Source of the DNA: Erysipelothrix sp.
GTDB taxonomy: Bacteria > Bacillota_I > Bacilli_A > Erysipelotrichales > Erysipelotrichaceae
Reading direction: 5' to 3'
Assembly: GCA_030152625.1 (NCBI GenBank)
Contig: JASLJD010000149.1
Location: 1 to 8,162, forward strand
DNA: 8,162 nucleotides
Shown: piece by piece, positions 1 through 6,277 of the stretch
How the letters are laid out: every line of letters begins with the position of its first letter
Numbering within the stretch: the first letter of the stretch is position 1
Translations under genes and position numbers: made by a program
Notes under the pieces: model-generated
Database searches by the model: none
Told to the model about the DNA's origin: nothing
Seen by the model: only the letters and a program-made list of their open reading frames with translations

Positions 1-424
1 CGGATATGTTTTCAGGGTACTTATTTTTGACTTGAGTTATGGATAATTTTTCTAATATGCTTTGTATACGCCAATCCGCATTGTCTAATTTAGCTCGCTT
101 GGCCTTCAATTCGAATTGTTCTTGCACGCTAAGATAAGGCACTAAGTTCGAGGCTTGAAGAATAAAGCCCAGTGTATGGAATCCTAGATCGGATATTTCT
201 TTATCGCTCATAAGACTCACATCTTTACTTGCAATCGTTACCTTCCCTTCTGTTGGTGTTTGCAAGGCACCCATGATTGTCAGCAAGGTCGATTTTCCTG
301 AGCCACTCGGAGCAACAATCGCAGTGAATTCCGCTTCATTGATGATTAAATCAGTCGGATGAAGGACCGTTAAATCTTGATAGCCATCATTAAAGTCTTT
401 GCCTACATTTTCTAGTTTGATCAT
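1..424 (-). CDS. ABC exporter ATP-binding protein, HrtA/DevA-like (partial, C-terminus outside window)
   Basis: This is the nucleotide-binding subunit of an ABC exporter that would energise the neighbouring FtsX/MacB-type permease from the cytoplasmic face. The frame is open from an ATG at 424 to the window edge, giving 141 codons. Visible features are the N-terminus MIKLENVGKDF, a Walker A motif APSGSGKST near residues 36-44, and a Q-loop region GFILQASNLVPYLSV near residues 83-97. That Q-loop wording is typical of the HrtA/DevA branch of the LolD/MacB-type ATPases. The window ends at NKYPENIS, apparently just before or within the LSGGQ/SGGE signature, so Walker B and the H-loop cannot be assessed. 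The Shine-Dalgarno AGGAG lies 6 nt before the ATG, and the permease stop is 13 nt upstream, so the two genes are co-transcribed. The first glycine of the usual GPSGSGKST is alanine here. Substrate is unknown; haem export is only an analogy with HrtAB. Confidence 0.9.
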   Translation of the reverse strand, partial: MIKLENVGKDFNDGYQDLTVLHPTDLIINEAEFTAIVAPSGSGKSTLLTIMGALQTPTEGKVTIASKDVSLMSDKEISDLGFHTLGFILQASNLVPYLSVQEQFELKAKRAKLDNADWRIQSILEKLSITQVKNKYPENIS

Positions 425-437
425 AATATGCTCCTTT

Positions 438-1482
438 TTAAATCGAATCCAGTGGGTCTATTTTCAAGACAGTGAAAGCTGAAAACAGCGCGCCGATCAT
501 TGAACTGAGCACAATACATAGCGTGACTGCAGCATCAATCTTGATATTTATCGCAACCGGTACGGAACTGGGAAGAAAGCACATGCTTAATTGACTTAAG
601 AAAAAGCCCAAACTTAGCGCAATCCCTACGACAAAAAGTGTTTGAAAAATCACTGAATTCATAATATAAGTGTTTGGATAGCCCTGTATTTTTAAAACAC
701 CGAATATGGATTTCTTTTGCATCGTTATGATATACATAAAAATTCCAATAATAATCGTAGCGACCAAAGATAATGAAAGAATCATCAGTGAAAAGGTCAG
801 GACTTGCGCTTTATAACCCGCCAAGTTGTTAATGAAATCTGGAATAGCATAGTAGGTGTAATCCGGTCTTTCAAGACGAAGTTTTATCAAAATTAACAAG
901 AGCTGAAATAAGTCCCGATGGGTGTTCGCTCTCATCAAAGTGAGCATCCAAATAGGCAAGCGGAACAGTATTAAAATTCGCATCTTCACTCAGTCCAACA
1001 ATTTCATAGGAACGATCGTTATGACTGAGTTTTATTTTATCATGCAGCTTGAGATCTGCTTTTTCTAAGATCGTTTGTGATAAGACAATCTCTTGATCAT
1101 TTTGAGCAAGGCGTCCTTCACTGATGTCGGCGACCAGCCTTCCGCCCATATCCACATTCATAAGAACAAGGTTCAAAGGCATTTCCTCTTGCCTGTCCTT
1201 TTCTAAATAAGCGACCGTATTTTCAAGCTTCAGGACCTCCAAATTTTCTGACCAGGTTTCATTGGGTCTTTGCTAAAAAGAACTCAAAATATTTGCATTC
1301 GCATCTTTTGATAGGATAACACCTTGCGCATCCCATTGATCGATCGCAGTGCGATTGATTTCTGCAAGAACGTAGGCCAAAGATAATAAAAAATAAAGCA
1401 GATAAGCAATCAGTGCTGTGGTTAATATAATTAATAAAAAACGAGTTTTTTCTTTTTTCATTTCTTTAAGTGCTAAAAACAT
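438..1482 (-). pseudogene. ABC exporter permease, HrtB/DevC-like (FtsX/MacB fold), broken by a nonsense codon and a frameshift
   Basis: Three minus-strand pieces join into one permease of about 347 residues, a normal length for HrtB/DevC-type proteins. The N-terminal piece runs from the ATG at 1482 (MFLALKEMKKEKTRFLLII) and has one membrane helix at about residues 14-37, ending at an in-frame TAG at 1275-1273. The frame resumes directly (QRPNETWS) and continues as the extracytoplasmic domain. It then runs out at TGA unless one base is skipped near the A4 run at 882-885, after which NNLAGYKAQ and three membrane helices follow, ending with DPLDSI and TAA. One N-terminal plus three C-terminal helices around an outside domain is the MacB/HrtB topology. 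AAAGGAGG lies 5 nt before the ATG at 1482; an in-frame GTG one codon earlier sits too close to it. Two independent lesions point to a pseudogene. Sequencing error could explain the frameshift but less easily the TAG. Confidence 0.88.
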
Positions 1483-1506
1483 CACTTCCTCCTTTATTTT
1501 TCCAAT

Positions 1507-1584
1507 AAAAAAATGTGAACTCGCTTGAAAACAAGTTTCCTTGTTATCTCTCCGTACTATCGTACAGTAGCTCGTTCACATTTT
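1507..1584 (-). promoter_or_regulatory. Structured leader RNA with intrinsic-terminator-like outer stem (candidate attenuator or riboswitch)
   Basis: Read on the minus strand, an 11-bp perfect outer stem (AAAATGTGAAC at 1584-1574 with GTTCACATTTT at 1520-1510) is followed by seven T at 1513-1507, the shape of a Rho-independent terminator. Inside it are two hairpins. CTGTAC/GTACGG with loop GATA occupies 1567-1552 (6 bp including one G-U). GATAACAAG/CTTGTTTTC with loop GAAA occupies 1548-1527 (8 pairs, one mismatch). The GNRA loop appears only on the minus strand, which supports function in that direction, towards the permease start 25 nt beyond the T run. The result is a three-way junction. 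I do not recognise it as a named riboswitch class. An alternative is a plain terminator with an elaborate loop. Confidence 0.7.
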
Positions 1585-1598
1585 GACATGCTATGAAC
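1574..1598 (-). promoter_or_regulatory. Possible antiterminator pairing that competes with the leader outer stem
   Basis: On the minus strand GTTCATA (1598-1592) can pair with TGTGAAC (1580-1574), giving 7 pairs including one G-U across an 11-nt loop. TGTGAAC is also the 5' arm of the outer stem of the leader structure, so the two pairings exclude each other, as in terminator/antiterminator switches. The same 25-nt imperfect palindrome could instead be a DNA operator, for example for a TetR-type regulator such as those controlling HrtAB-like exporters. The sequence alone does not decide between these. Confidence 0.4.
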
Positions 1599-1613
1599 TT
1601 AGATGATAAAACA

Positions 1614-1619
1614 ATTATA
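1614..1619 (-). promoter_or_regulatory. Candidate -10 box for the ABC exporter operon
   Basis: A perfect TATAAT reads on the minus strand, placing a start of transcription near 1607 and giving a 5' leader of about 125 nt before the permease ATG. No good -35 hexamer sits 16-18 nt upstream, where the DNA is a T-rich tract. TTGATT lies 23 nt upstream, which is too far. The promoter is therefore either weak and activator-dependent or only suggested by composition. Confidence 0.45.
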
Positions 1620-1676
1620 GCGGTCATCTTAAAAAAAATACTAATCAAATGCACCTAAACAAAGTCTTCTTATTCC

Positions 1677-1706
1677 AAAAAAAGGACGTCACCACGTCCT
1701 TTTTTT
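1677..1706. terminator. Bidirectional Rho-independent terminator after alr
   Basis: AAAAAAAGGACGT, a CACC loop and ACGTCCTTTTTTT form a perfect 13-bp hairpin. The G+C-containing core is flanked by A7 and T7, so it can terminate transcription in both directions. It starts 7 nt after the alr stop codon and separates the wall-precursor operon from the ABC exporter promoter, which lies further along the minus strand. Confidence 0.93.
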
Positions 1707-1713
1707 GATCCTT

Positions 1714-2844
1714 TCATTTTTCAATGCGATGAATGTATTCACGCTTCATATCCAAACGTAAATGGCTCACCAATTCATTGATCGTTTGCCCAGTTATTTG
1801 AATGTAATCATAAATACTTTGCAAAGGATGACCAAAAATCATCACTTCATCGCCCGGCTTAACATCCTGCAAATGACTGACATCGATCATAAATTGTGAC
1901 ATGGCAATATCGCCCAAGACAGGACAAAGACTCTCTTGATAAACAACAGAACCACCATTTTGTGACAAGCTACGCATCACACCATCACAATAACCTGCAG
2001 CAACCGTGGCAATCTTCATCCTTTTATCTGCGGTAAAACTGCGTCCATAGCCGACGCTTTCACCTTTTTCGATCTCTTTAACATGGGCAATCTTAACTTT
2101 TAATGAAAGTGAGGCTTGAAAACCTAATTGATCTGCAAGCTCTTTTTGACTCGGATGAAAAAGGCCATAAAGAACCATGCCACAGCGAACCGCATCAAAG
2201 CCCAAATCACCGTAATTTAAAACAGATGGACTGTTTTGCATATGGGTCATTCCATAATCATAGCCTTTTTGATCAAGATGAGATAAAAGGTCTTTAAACG
2301 CTTGAATCTGCTTCTTTGAAAAAGCTTTTTCTTTTTCATCGTATGATTGCGCTGAGGCGAAGTGGCTGTAAATACCGGTGATTTTCAATCCCGGCATCCT
2401 CATTACTTCTTCAATTTCTTCATACTTTTTCAAACCCAATCGATTTAAACCGCTATCGTATTTTAAATGCGCTTTGATTTGAACTTGATTTTTTTCAGCA
2501 TAGGCGTTTAAAGATTGAGCATGTTCCAAACTGAAAACACCTTGAGTTAAATCATAGTCTACAAGATAAGGATGATTTTCCCAAGGATTGCTTCCTAAAA
2601 GTAAAATCGGTAAGCGGATTCCCGCTTTTCGTAATTGGATCCCTTGGGGAATATCTAAAACGGCCAAAGCTTCAATACCCAGTTTTTCGCAAAGATGGGC
2701 ACTTTCAACAAGCCCTGCTCCATAACCATTGGCCTTAATCACAGCAATGATTTTACTGTCTTTTTTTAAATGATTTTGCCGGAAAATTTGGGTGTTTTGA
2801 GTAATTATGGACTCATCGACCAGCACTACAGCATTCTCAATCAT
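1714..2844 (-). CDS. alr: Alanine racemase (PLP-dependent)
   Basis: Interconverts L- and D-alanine in the cytoplasm, supplying D-Ala for peptidoglycan. The 376 residues match family length. The PLP lysine is K37 in AVIKANGYG. LKYDSGLNRLG contains K128 and R135, equivalents of the lysine and arginine around the active site in Bacillus Alr. H161 is in YSHFASA. R220 in VRCGMVLYG is the arginine facing the PLP ring nitrogen. The second catalytic base is Y285 in AGYCDG. The C-terminal beta-domain has GDIAMSQFMIDV, where most relatives read MDQ after G-R-V-C. The Met (M315) is kept but the usual Asp is Ser. The start ATG overlaps the end of ddl by 4 nt (ATGA), so translation is probably coupled. 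It is the last gene of the operon, with a terminator 7 nt later. Confidence 0.96.
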   Translation of the reverse strand: MIENAVVLVDESIITQNTQIFRQNHLKKDSKIIAVIKANGYGAGLVESAHLCEKLGIEALAVLDIPQGIQLRKAGIRLPILLLGSNPWENHPYLVDYDLTQGVFSLEHAQSLNAYAEKNQVQIKAHLKYDSGLNRLGLKKYEEIEEVMRMPGLKITGIYSHFASAQSYDEKEKAFSKKQIQAFKDLLSHLDQKGYDYGMTHMQNSPSVLNYGDLGFDAVRCGMVLYGLFHPSQKELADQLGFQASLSLKVKIAHVKEIEKGESVGYGRSFTADKRMKIATVAAGYCDGVMRSLSQNGGSVVYQESLCPVLGDIAMSQFMIDVSHLQDVKPGDEVMIFGHPLQSIYDYIQITGQTINELVSHLRLDMKREYIHRIEK

Positions 2845-3845
2845 AAAATATCCTCAATAAGGCCTTGGATAATCGACTCAAAACTTAAGCCTTTGCGAAT
2901 AATCATTTGTGGATAGCGGGAACTTTGTGTAAAACCTGGGATTGTGTTCACTTCATTAAAATAAATTTTATGCTCATCTGTCACAAAAAAATCTAAACGG
3001 GCAATATGGCGACAAGACAGTAAATCGAAGATTTGGTTTGCATAGTTTTTTATCTCACTTAAAACATCTTCTGGGAATTTTGCATAAGCGAGGGTTTCAC
3101 TTCGGTGAGGATGATATTTTTCTTGGAAATCAAAAACATCGCCACTCACATTCACTTGATCTGGTTCAGAAATAATTCGGCCTTCTTTTGTGTCGTAAAT
3201 TCCAACACCGACTTCCACACCCGATATATATTCTTCAATTAAAATCCGATCATCGTATTTGAACGCTTCATCAATGGCTGTTTGGAGTTCTTCTTTTGTT
3301 TCAACATATGAAACGCCAAAAGAAGAACCTTCTCGGCTTGGTTTGACAATGCATGGATAAAAAAGACTGGCATCATCTAACTTGTCTGTGGGACGAATCG
3401 ATTGGTACGATGCCATAGGAATCCCGTTGGCTTCGCAAACCTCATGAGTATAGATCTTATCCATACAAAGTGCTGAAGATAAGAGATTAGAGCCGGTGTA
3501 AGGAATATGGGCCATTTCTAAAAGCCCTTGAACAGAGCCACCCTCCCCTGTTTTCCCATGAAGCATGAGAAAAGCAGCATCCACAGTAATTTTTTGGCCT
3601 GTTTCAGAAACAAAAAATCCTGGGTTTTCGCGATCAAAACGAAGTTTGAGTGTTTGAGCATTCTTCATTACTTTCTTCTCAAAGTCAAAATCACCGGTAT
3701 AAAAAGAACCGTCTTTTGTGATATAGATATTGAGGCATTGGTAATGATCATGTGGAAAATGCTGATAGACTGAGGCAGCACTTTCTATTGATACATCGTG
3801 TTCACTGTCCATTGAACCAAAAATAAGCGCAACTGTTTTCTTCAT
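2841..3845 (-). CDS. ddl: D-alanine--D-alanine ligase
   Basis: An ATP-grasp enzyme that joins two D-Ala in the cytoplasm for MurF. I place the start at the ATG at 3845 (MKKTVALIFGSMDSEHDVS), giving 334 residues. The frame stays open 28 codons further upstream, but that stretch lies inside murF and lacks the family fold. The chosen start is 1 nt after the murF stop, with AGAGG about 10 nt upstream. Key sites are E15 in GSMDSEHDVS, LHGKTGEGGSVQG near residues 95-107, EGSSFGVS at 172-179, R283 and D285 in ARLDFF, and the metal ligands E298 and N300 in FNEVNTIPGF. The omega-loop reads FDFQEKY with Tyr at 244, the residue that marks D-Ala-D-Ala ligases; D-Ala-D-Lac ligases of the Leuconostoc type have Phe there. 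The usual GEDG is GEGG here. Confidence 0.96.
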   Translation of the reverse strand: MKKTVALIFGSMDSEHDVSIESAASVYQHFPHDHYQCLNIYITKDGSFYTGDFDFEKKVMKNAQTLKLRFDRENPGFFVSETGQKITVDAAFLMLHGKTGEGGSVQGLLEMAHIPYTGSNLLSSALCMDKIYTHEVCEANGIPMASYQSIRPTDKLDDASLFYPCIVKPSREGSSFGVSYVETKEELQTAIDEAFKYDDRILIEEYISGVEVGVGIYDTKEGRIISEPDQVNVSGDVFDFQEKYHPHRSETLAYAKFPEDVLSEIKNYANQIFDLLSCRHIARLDFFVTDEHKIYFNEVNTIPGFTQSSRYPQMIIRKGLSFESIIQGLIEDIL

Positions 3846-3846
3846 A

Positions 3847-5163
3847 TTATCGAATCCTCTCTTTAAATATTCGCTCGAGTGCATAGGAGCGTGATCCCTT
3901 GACAAAGAGATAAATATTTTCTTCGGCAAGTTTTCCGGTTAAAATTTGCAGATCTTCAATATCTTCAACGATTTCATATCTTTCAGGATCCAGTTTATCA
4001 GCAATCTTTTCAAAAGCTGCTCCGATCAGATAAACTTTTTCAAAATCGATTTCATCAAGATATTCAATACTTTCTAGATGACTTTTCTTCTCCAAAGGTC
4101 CTAATTCAACCATTTCACTTAAAATAGCGATTTTCCGTTCATCTTTGGCATACAAAGCAAAATAATCCAAAGCATATTTTAAGCTATCGAGGTTTGATTT
4201 ATAAGCATCAAAAAGAACGTTCATTTGACCATATTGAAGTTTTTGCATGCGCATTTCTGTAAGTTTGACTTGCATGAGTCCCGTTTTGATTTGTTCTTGC
4301 TCGATGCCTAAGTTTTTCAAAAGTAAAATTGCAGCACTCGCATTGCTCGCTTGGTGAGCACCCACAAGATTAGTACTGTAAGCTTCATCGTCTAAATAAA
4401 AACTGGTTTTTTCTTCGTGAATTTCCACATCTGTGATGCGATGGCTATTGCGAGCTTTTTCTCCATAAGATACACAAGATGGAAGACCATCGAAATAAAG
4501 ATCGAAATCACCTTGAAAGAAAACTTGCTCTGAAGCAAGACCTTCTGCAATCAGCATCTTTTCACGAGCAATATCTTCCACAGAAGTGAAATTAGCCATG
4601 TGAGCTGGAGCAAGACTGGTTAAAATAACCTGATCTGGCTGCACCATTTCCCGCATTTTCTCAACATCGCCACTTTCATCCAAACCCAATTCAAAAACAC
4701 CGTAAGCTTCATCGCCATCCATACTGAAAAGATTCAAACTTGTGCCAATAGGTGTGTTTTGATTTTTGTGGGTCGCGTATGTTTTGGCCTTTTGGCTTAA
4801 AACAGTGGCTAAAATATCTTTGGTCGATGTTTTACCATTACTACCAGTAATGGCAATAAAATGTGTTGAAGCCATTTCTTGACGATACCACTTCGCTAAT
4901 TTGAAAAGCGCTTCTTCACTGTTTTCCACCAGTATTTGCGGAGCTTTTAGATCCAGTTTTCTCTCAACAATCAAGGCTCTTGCCCCTTGTTTGAGGGCTT
5001 CTTCGGCAAAATCATGCCCGTCCACACGCTCACCTGGAAGGCAAACAAATAGATCACCTTCTTTAACAAGGCGTGAATCGACGGAAACACCCGTTAAGAT
5101 GGAATCATCCGCCAACACCTGATCAAAAACTTTCGCAATTGTCTTAAAGTCTAATGCTTTCAT
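3847..5163 (-). CDS. murF: UDP-N-acetylmuramoyl-tripeptide--D-alanyl-D-alanine ligase
   Basis: The last cytoplasmic Mur ligase. It adds D-Ala-D-Ala to the UDP-MurNAc-tripeptide using ATP. It has 438 residues, close to E. coli MurF. The N-terminal UDP-binding domain shows GVSVDSR near residues 25-31. The central ATPase domain has the P-loop ITGSNGKTST at 105-114, KNQNTPIGTSLNL near 133-145, FELGLDESGD at 157-166 and K202 in REKMLIAEGL, the likely carbamylated lysine. GAHQASNASAA (268-278) carries the conserved His and Asn. The C-terminal domain has ILSEMVELG and VKGSRS (421-426). DAYKSNLDS at 319-327 replaces the more usual D-Y-N-A-N-P-x-S, so this is a divergent member. MurE, the other likely candidate, would add the third residue and lacks this C-terminal pattern. 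Its ATG overlaps the nth stop by 4 nt. Confidence 0.94.
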   Translation of the reverse strand: MKALDFKTIAKVFDQVLADDSILTGVSVDSRLVKEGDLFVCLPGERVDGHDFAEEALKQGARALIVERKLDLKAPQILVENSEEALFKLAKWYRQEMASTHFIAITGSNGKTSTKDILATVLSQKAKTYATHKNQNTPIGTSLNLFSMDGDEAYGVFELGLDESGDVEKMREMVQPDQVILTSLAPAHMANFTSVEDIAREKMLIAEGLASEQVFFQGDFDLYFDGLPSCVSYGEKARNSHRITDVEIHEEKTSFYLDDEAYSTNLVGAHQASNASAAILLLKNLGIEQEQIKTGLMQVKLTEMRMQKLQYGQMNVLFDAYKSNLDSLKYALDYFALYAKDERKIAILSEMVELGPLEKKSHLESIEYLDEIDFEKVYLIGAAFEKIADKLDPERYEIVEDIEDLQILTGKLAEENIYLFVKGSRSYALERIFKERIR

Positions 5164-5780
5164 AAATTATGTTTCTCCTTTAAACGTTCTAAAATTAAAT
5201 AAGGGTCTTCATTATTGGCAGCTGTACTGTGATAGCGGCCAAAAAGAAGGAGCAAATGATGCGCTTGATGCCAGCGTTCCTTAGGTATTAACTTCTGTAA
5301 TTTTCGCTCGACTTGAAGAACCGAGTCTTTTTCATCGGCAAGTCCCAAGCGTTTACTGACTCGGGAAACATGCGTATCAACCGCAATCGCCGGAATGCCA
5401 AAACCTTCTGACAAAACAACATTCGCTGTTTTCCGACCAACTCCTGGTAGACTTTCTAAATCACGACGGTTTTTCGGAACCTGGCCATCGAATTCTTCCA
5501 TGATCTTTTGGGCACAGGCAACCAAATATTTTGATTTGTTCCGATAAAGACCAATGCTTTTAAGATAAGGTTCAATCTCTTCTGCTTTCGCTTTCGCAAG
5601 TGTTTTCGCATCGGGGTAGTCGGCAAACAAGTTTTCAGTAACCTGATTCACTGCAATATCGGTTGTTTGTGCGGAGAGTAAGACCGCAACTAAGAGCTCA
5701 AACTCATTTTCATAATTCAATTCCGATTTCGCTTCGCCAAATTCTGCTTCCAGGATATCTAAAACTTCATTCACTTCCAT
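5160..5780 (-). CDS. nth: Endonuclease III-like DNA glycosylase/AP lyase lacking the iron-sulfur cluster
   Basis: A base-excision repair enzyme that removes oxidised pyrimidines and nicks abasic sites. It has 206 residues, against 211 in E. coli. The helix-hairpin-helix is LPGVGRKTAN (111-120), with the catalytic lysine K117 (K120 in E. coli). The catalytic aspartate is D135 in AVDTHV (D138 in E. coli). LLSAQTTD near residues 35-42 is also conserved. The C-terminal C-x6-C-x2-C-x5-C loop is missing: after FGRYH the four cysteine positions read Ser185, Asp192, Leu195 and Lys201, and the only cysteine in the protein is C89. The reading frame is clean and the adjacent frames do not encode the cysteines, so this is real divergence and not a frameshift. 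The ATG follows GAGGGAG and lies inside the end of the dnaD-like gene (14-nt overlap), matching the dnaD-nth pair of Bacilli. Confidence 0.94.
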   Translation of the reverse strand: MEVNEVLDILEAEFGEAKSELNYENEFELLVAVLLSAQTTDIAVNQVTENLFADYPDAKTLAKAKAEEIEPYLKSIGLYRNKSKYLVACAQKIMEEFDGQVPKNRRDLESLPGVGRKTANVVLSEGFGIPAIAVDTHVSRVSKRLGLADEKDSVLQVERKLQKLIPKERWHQAHHLLLLFGRYHSTAANNEDPYLILERLKEKHNL

Positions 5781-6276
5781 TTTCTCCCTCTTTCCGATTA
5801 TTGACTAAAATTGCTTCGATATAAGGCATCGATGCTTTTTGATAAATCAATGCCGAACGAAGTGCTTCGAGAATTTCTTCTTGACTGTAGTGAGCTAGCC
5901 ATTTGTTTAAGGTCATGAGTTCATTTTGCGATAAAAGTCGTCCAAACTCGGTCTCAAAAACCTCGAAAATATCTTGATCAACATATTCGTAAAGAACCCC
6001 TTCTTCAAAAAGACCATCAATTGAAAAGTCAATCCGATCTTTTTGCGGATGGATCTTAAGGTATTGACTTTGAACCAAGGAATGAATTACAGCATCGACT
6101 TCCGATAATTCCATGGAGCAAGCTTGCGCAAACTCTTCAAGATTGATCGCTTTATTTTGTTCATTATAAAAGTCAATCATCAACAAAACAACAACTTGCT
6201 CTGGACTTAAAGACAGAGCACCTAAATTGTCTAAAATCCAATCACGTCGATTAATGTAGGCTTTTTTCCACCACAT
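5767..6276 (-). CDS. dnaD: DnaD-like replication initiation/primosome protein
   Basis: DnaD helps load the replicative helicase during initiation and restart in Bacilli by remodelling DNA. The protein here has 169 residues, shorter than the 232 of B. subtilis DnaD. The N-terminus (about residues 1-85) looks like the helical winged-helix oligomerisation domain: WILDNLGALSLSPEQVVVLLMID, then a helix-turn-helix-like stretch ending SQYLKIH. The C-terminal DnaD/DnaB_2 domain covers about 103-163 (FETEFGRLLSQNELMTLNKW, then EEILEALRSALIYQKASMPYIEAILVN). The final tryptophan of the usual ILxxW motif is Asn here, and the C-terminal tail is short and acidic. I chose the ATG at 6276 because AGGAG lies 10 nt upstream. 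An in-frame GTG at 6285 is only 1 nt from that AGGAG. The position directly before nth supports the name. Confidence 0.85.
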   Translation of the reverse strand: MWWKKAYINRRDWILDNLGALSLSPEQVVVLLMIDFYNEQNKAINLEEFAQACSMELSEVDAVIHSLVQSQYLKIHPQKDRIDFSIDGLFEEGVLYEYVDQDIFEVFETEFGRLLSQNELMTLNKWLAHYSQEEILEALRSALIYQKASMPYIEAILVNNRKEGENGSE

Positions 6277-6277
6277 T

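Noticed and set aside
1507..1584. The 75-bp segment with 11-bp terminal inverted repeats as a miniature mobile element.
   Set aside because: Very short, no flanking target duplication seen, no second copy in the window, and the position and T run fit a leader/terminator better.
1557..1589. A 10-codon reading frame (ATG at 1589, TAG at 1559-1557) inside the exporter leader that could be a leader peptide controlling attenuation.
   Set aside because: No Shine-Dalgarno sequence lies upstream of the ATG and the peptide has no run of regulatory codons, so translation is not supported.
2103..2297. Plus-strand open frame of 64 codons inside alr.
   Set aside because: Lies opposite a well-supported gene, has no family resemblance and no convincing ribosome site.
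3528..3773. Plus-strand open frame of 81 codons inside ddl.
   Set aside because: Antisense shadow of ddl with composition typical of a reverse-complement frame.
3846..3929. A 28-codon N-terminal extension of ddl.
   Set aside because: It lies inside murF. The family N-terminus MKKTVALIFG starts at 3845 just after the murF stop, with a ribosome site.
4901..5122. Plus-strand open frame of 73 codons inside murF, rich in Ser, Arg and Thr.
   Set aside because: Ser/Arg-rich composition is typical of antisense frames, and murF accounts for the stretch.
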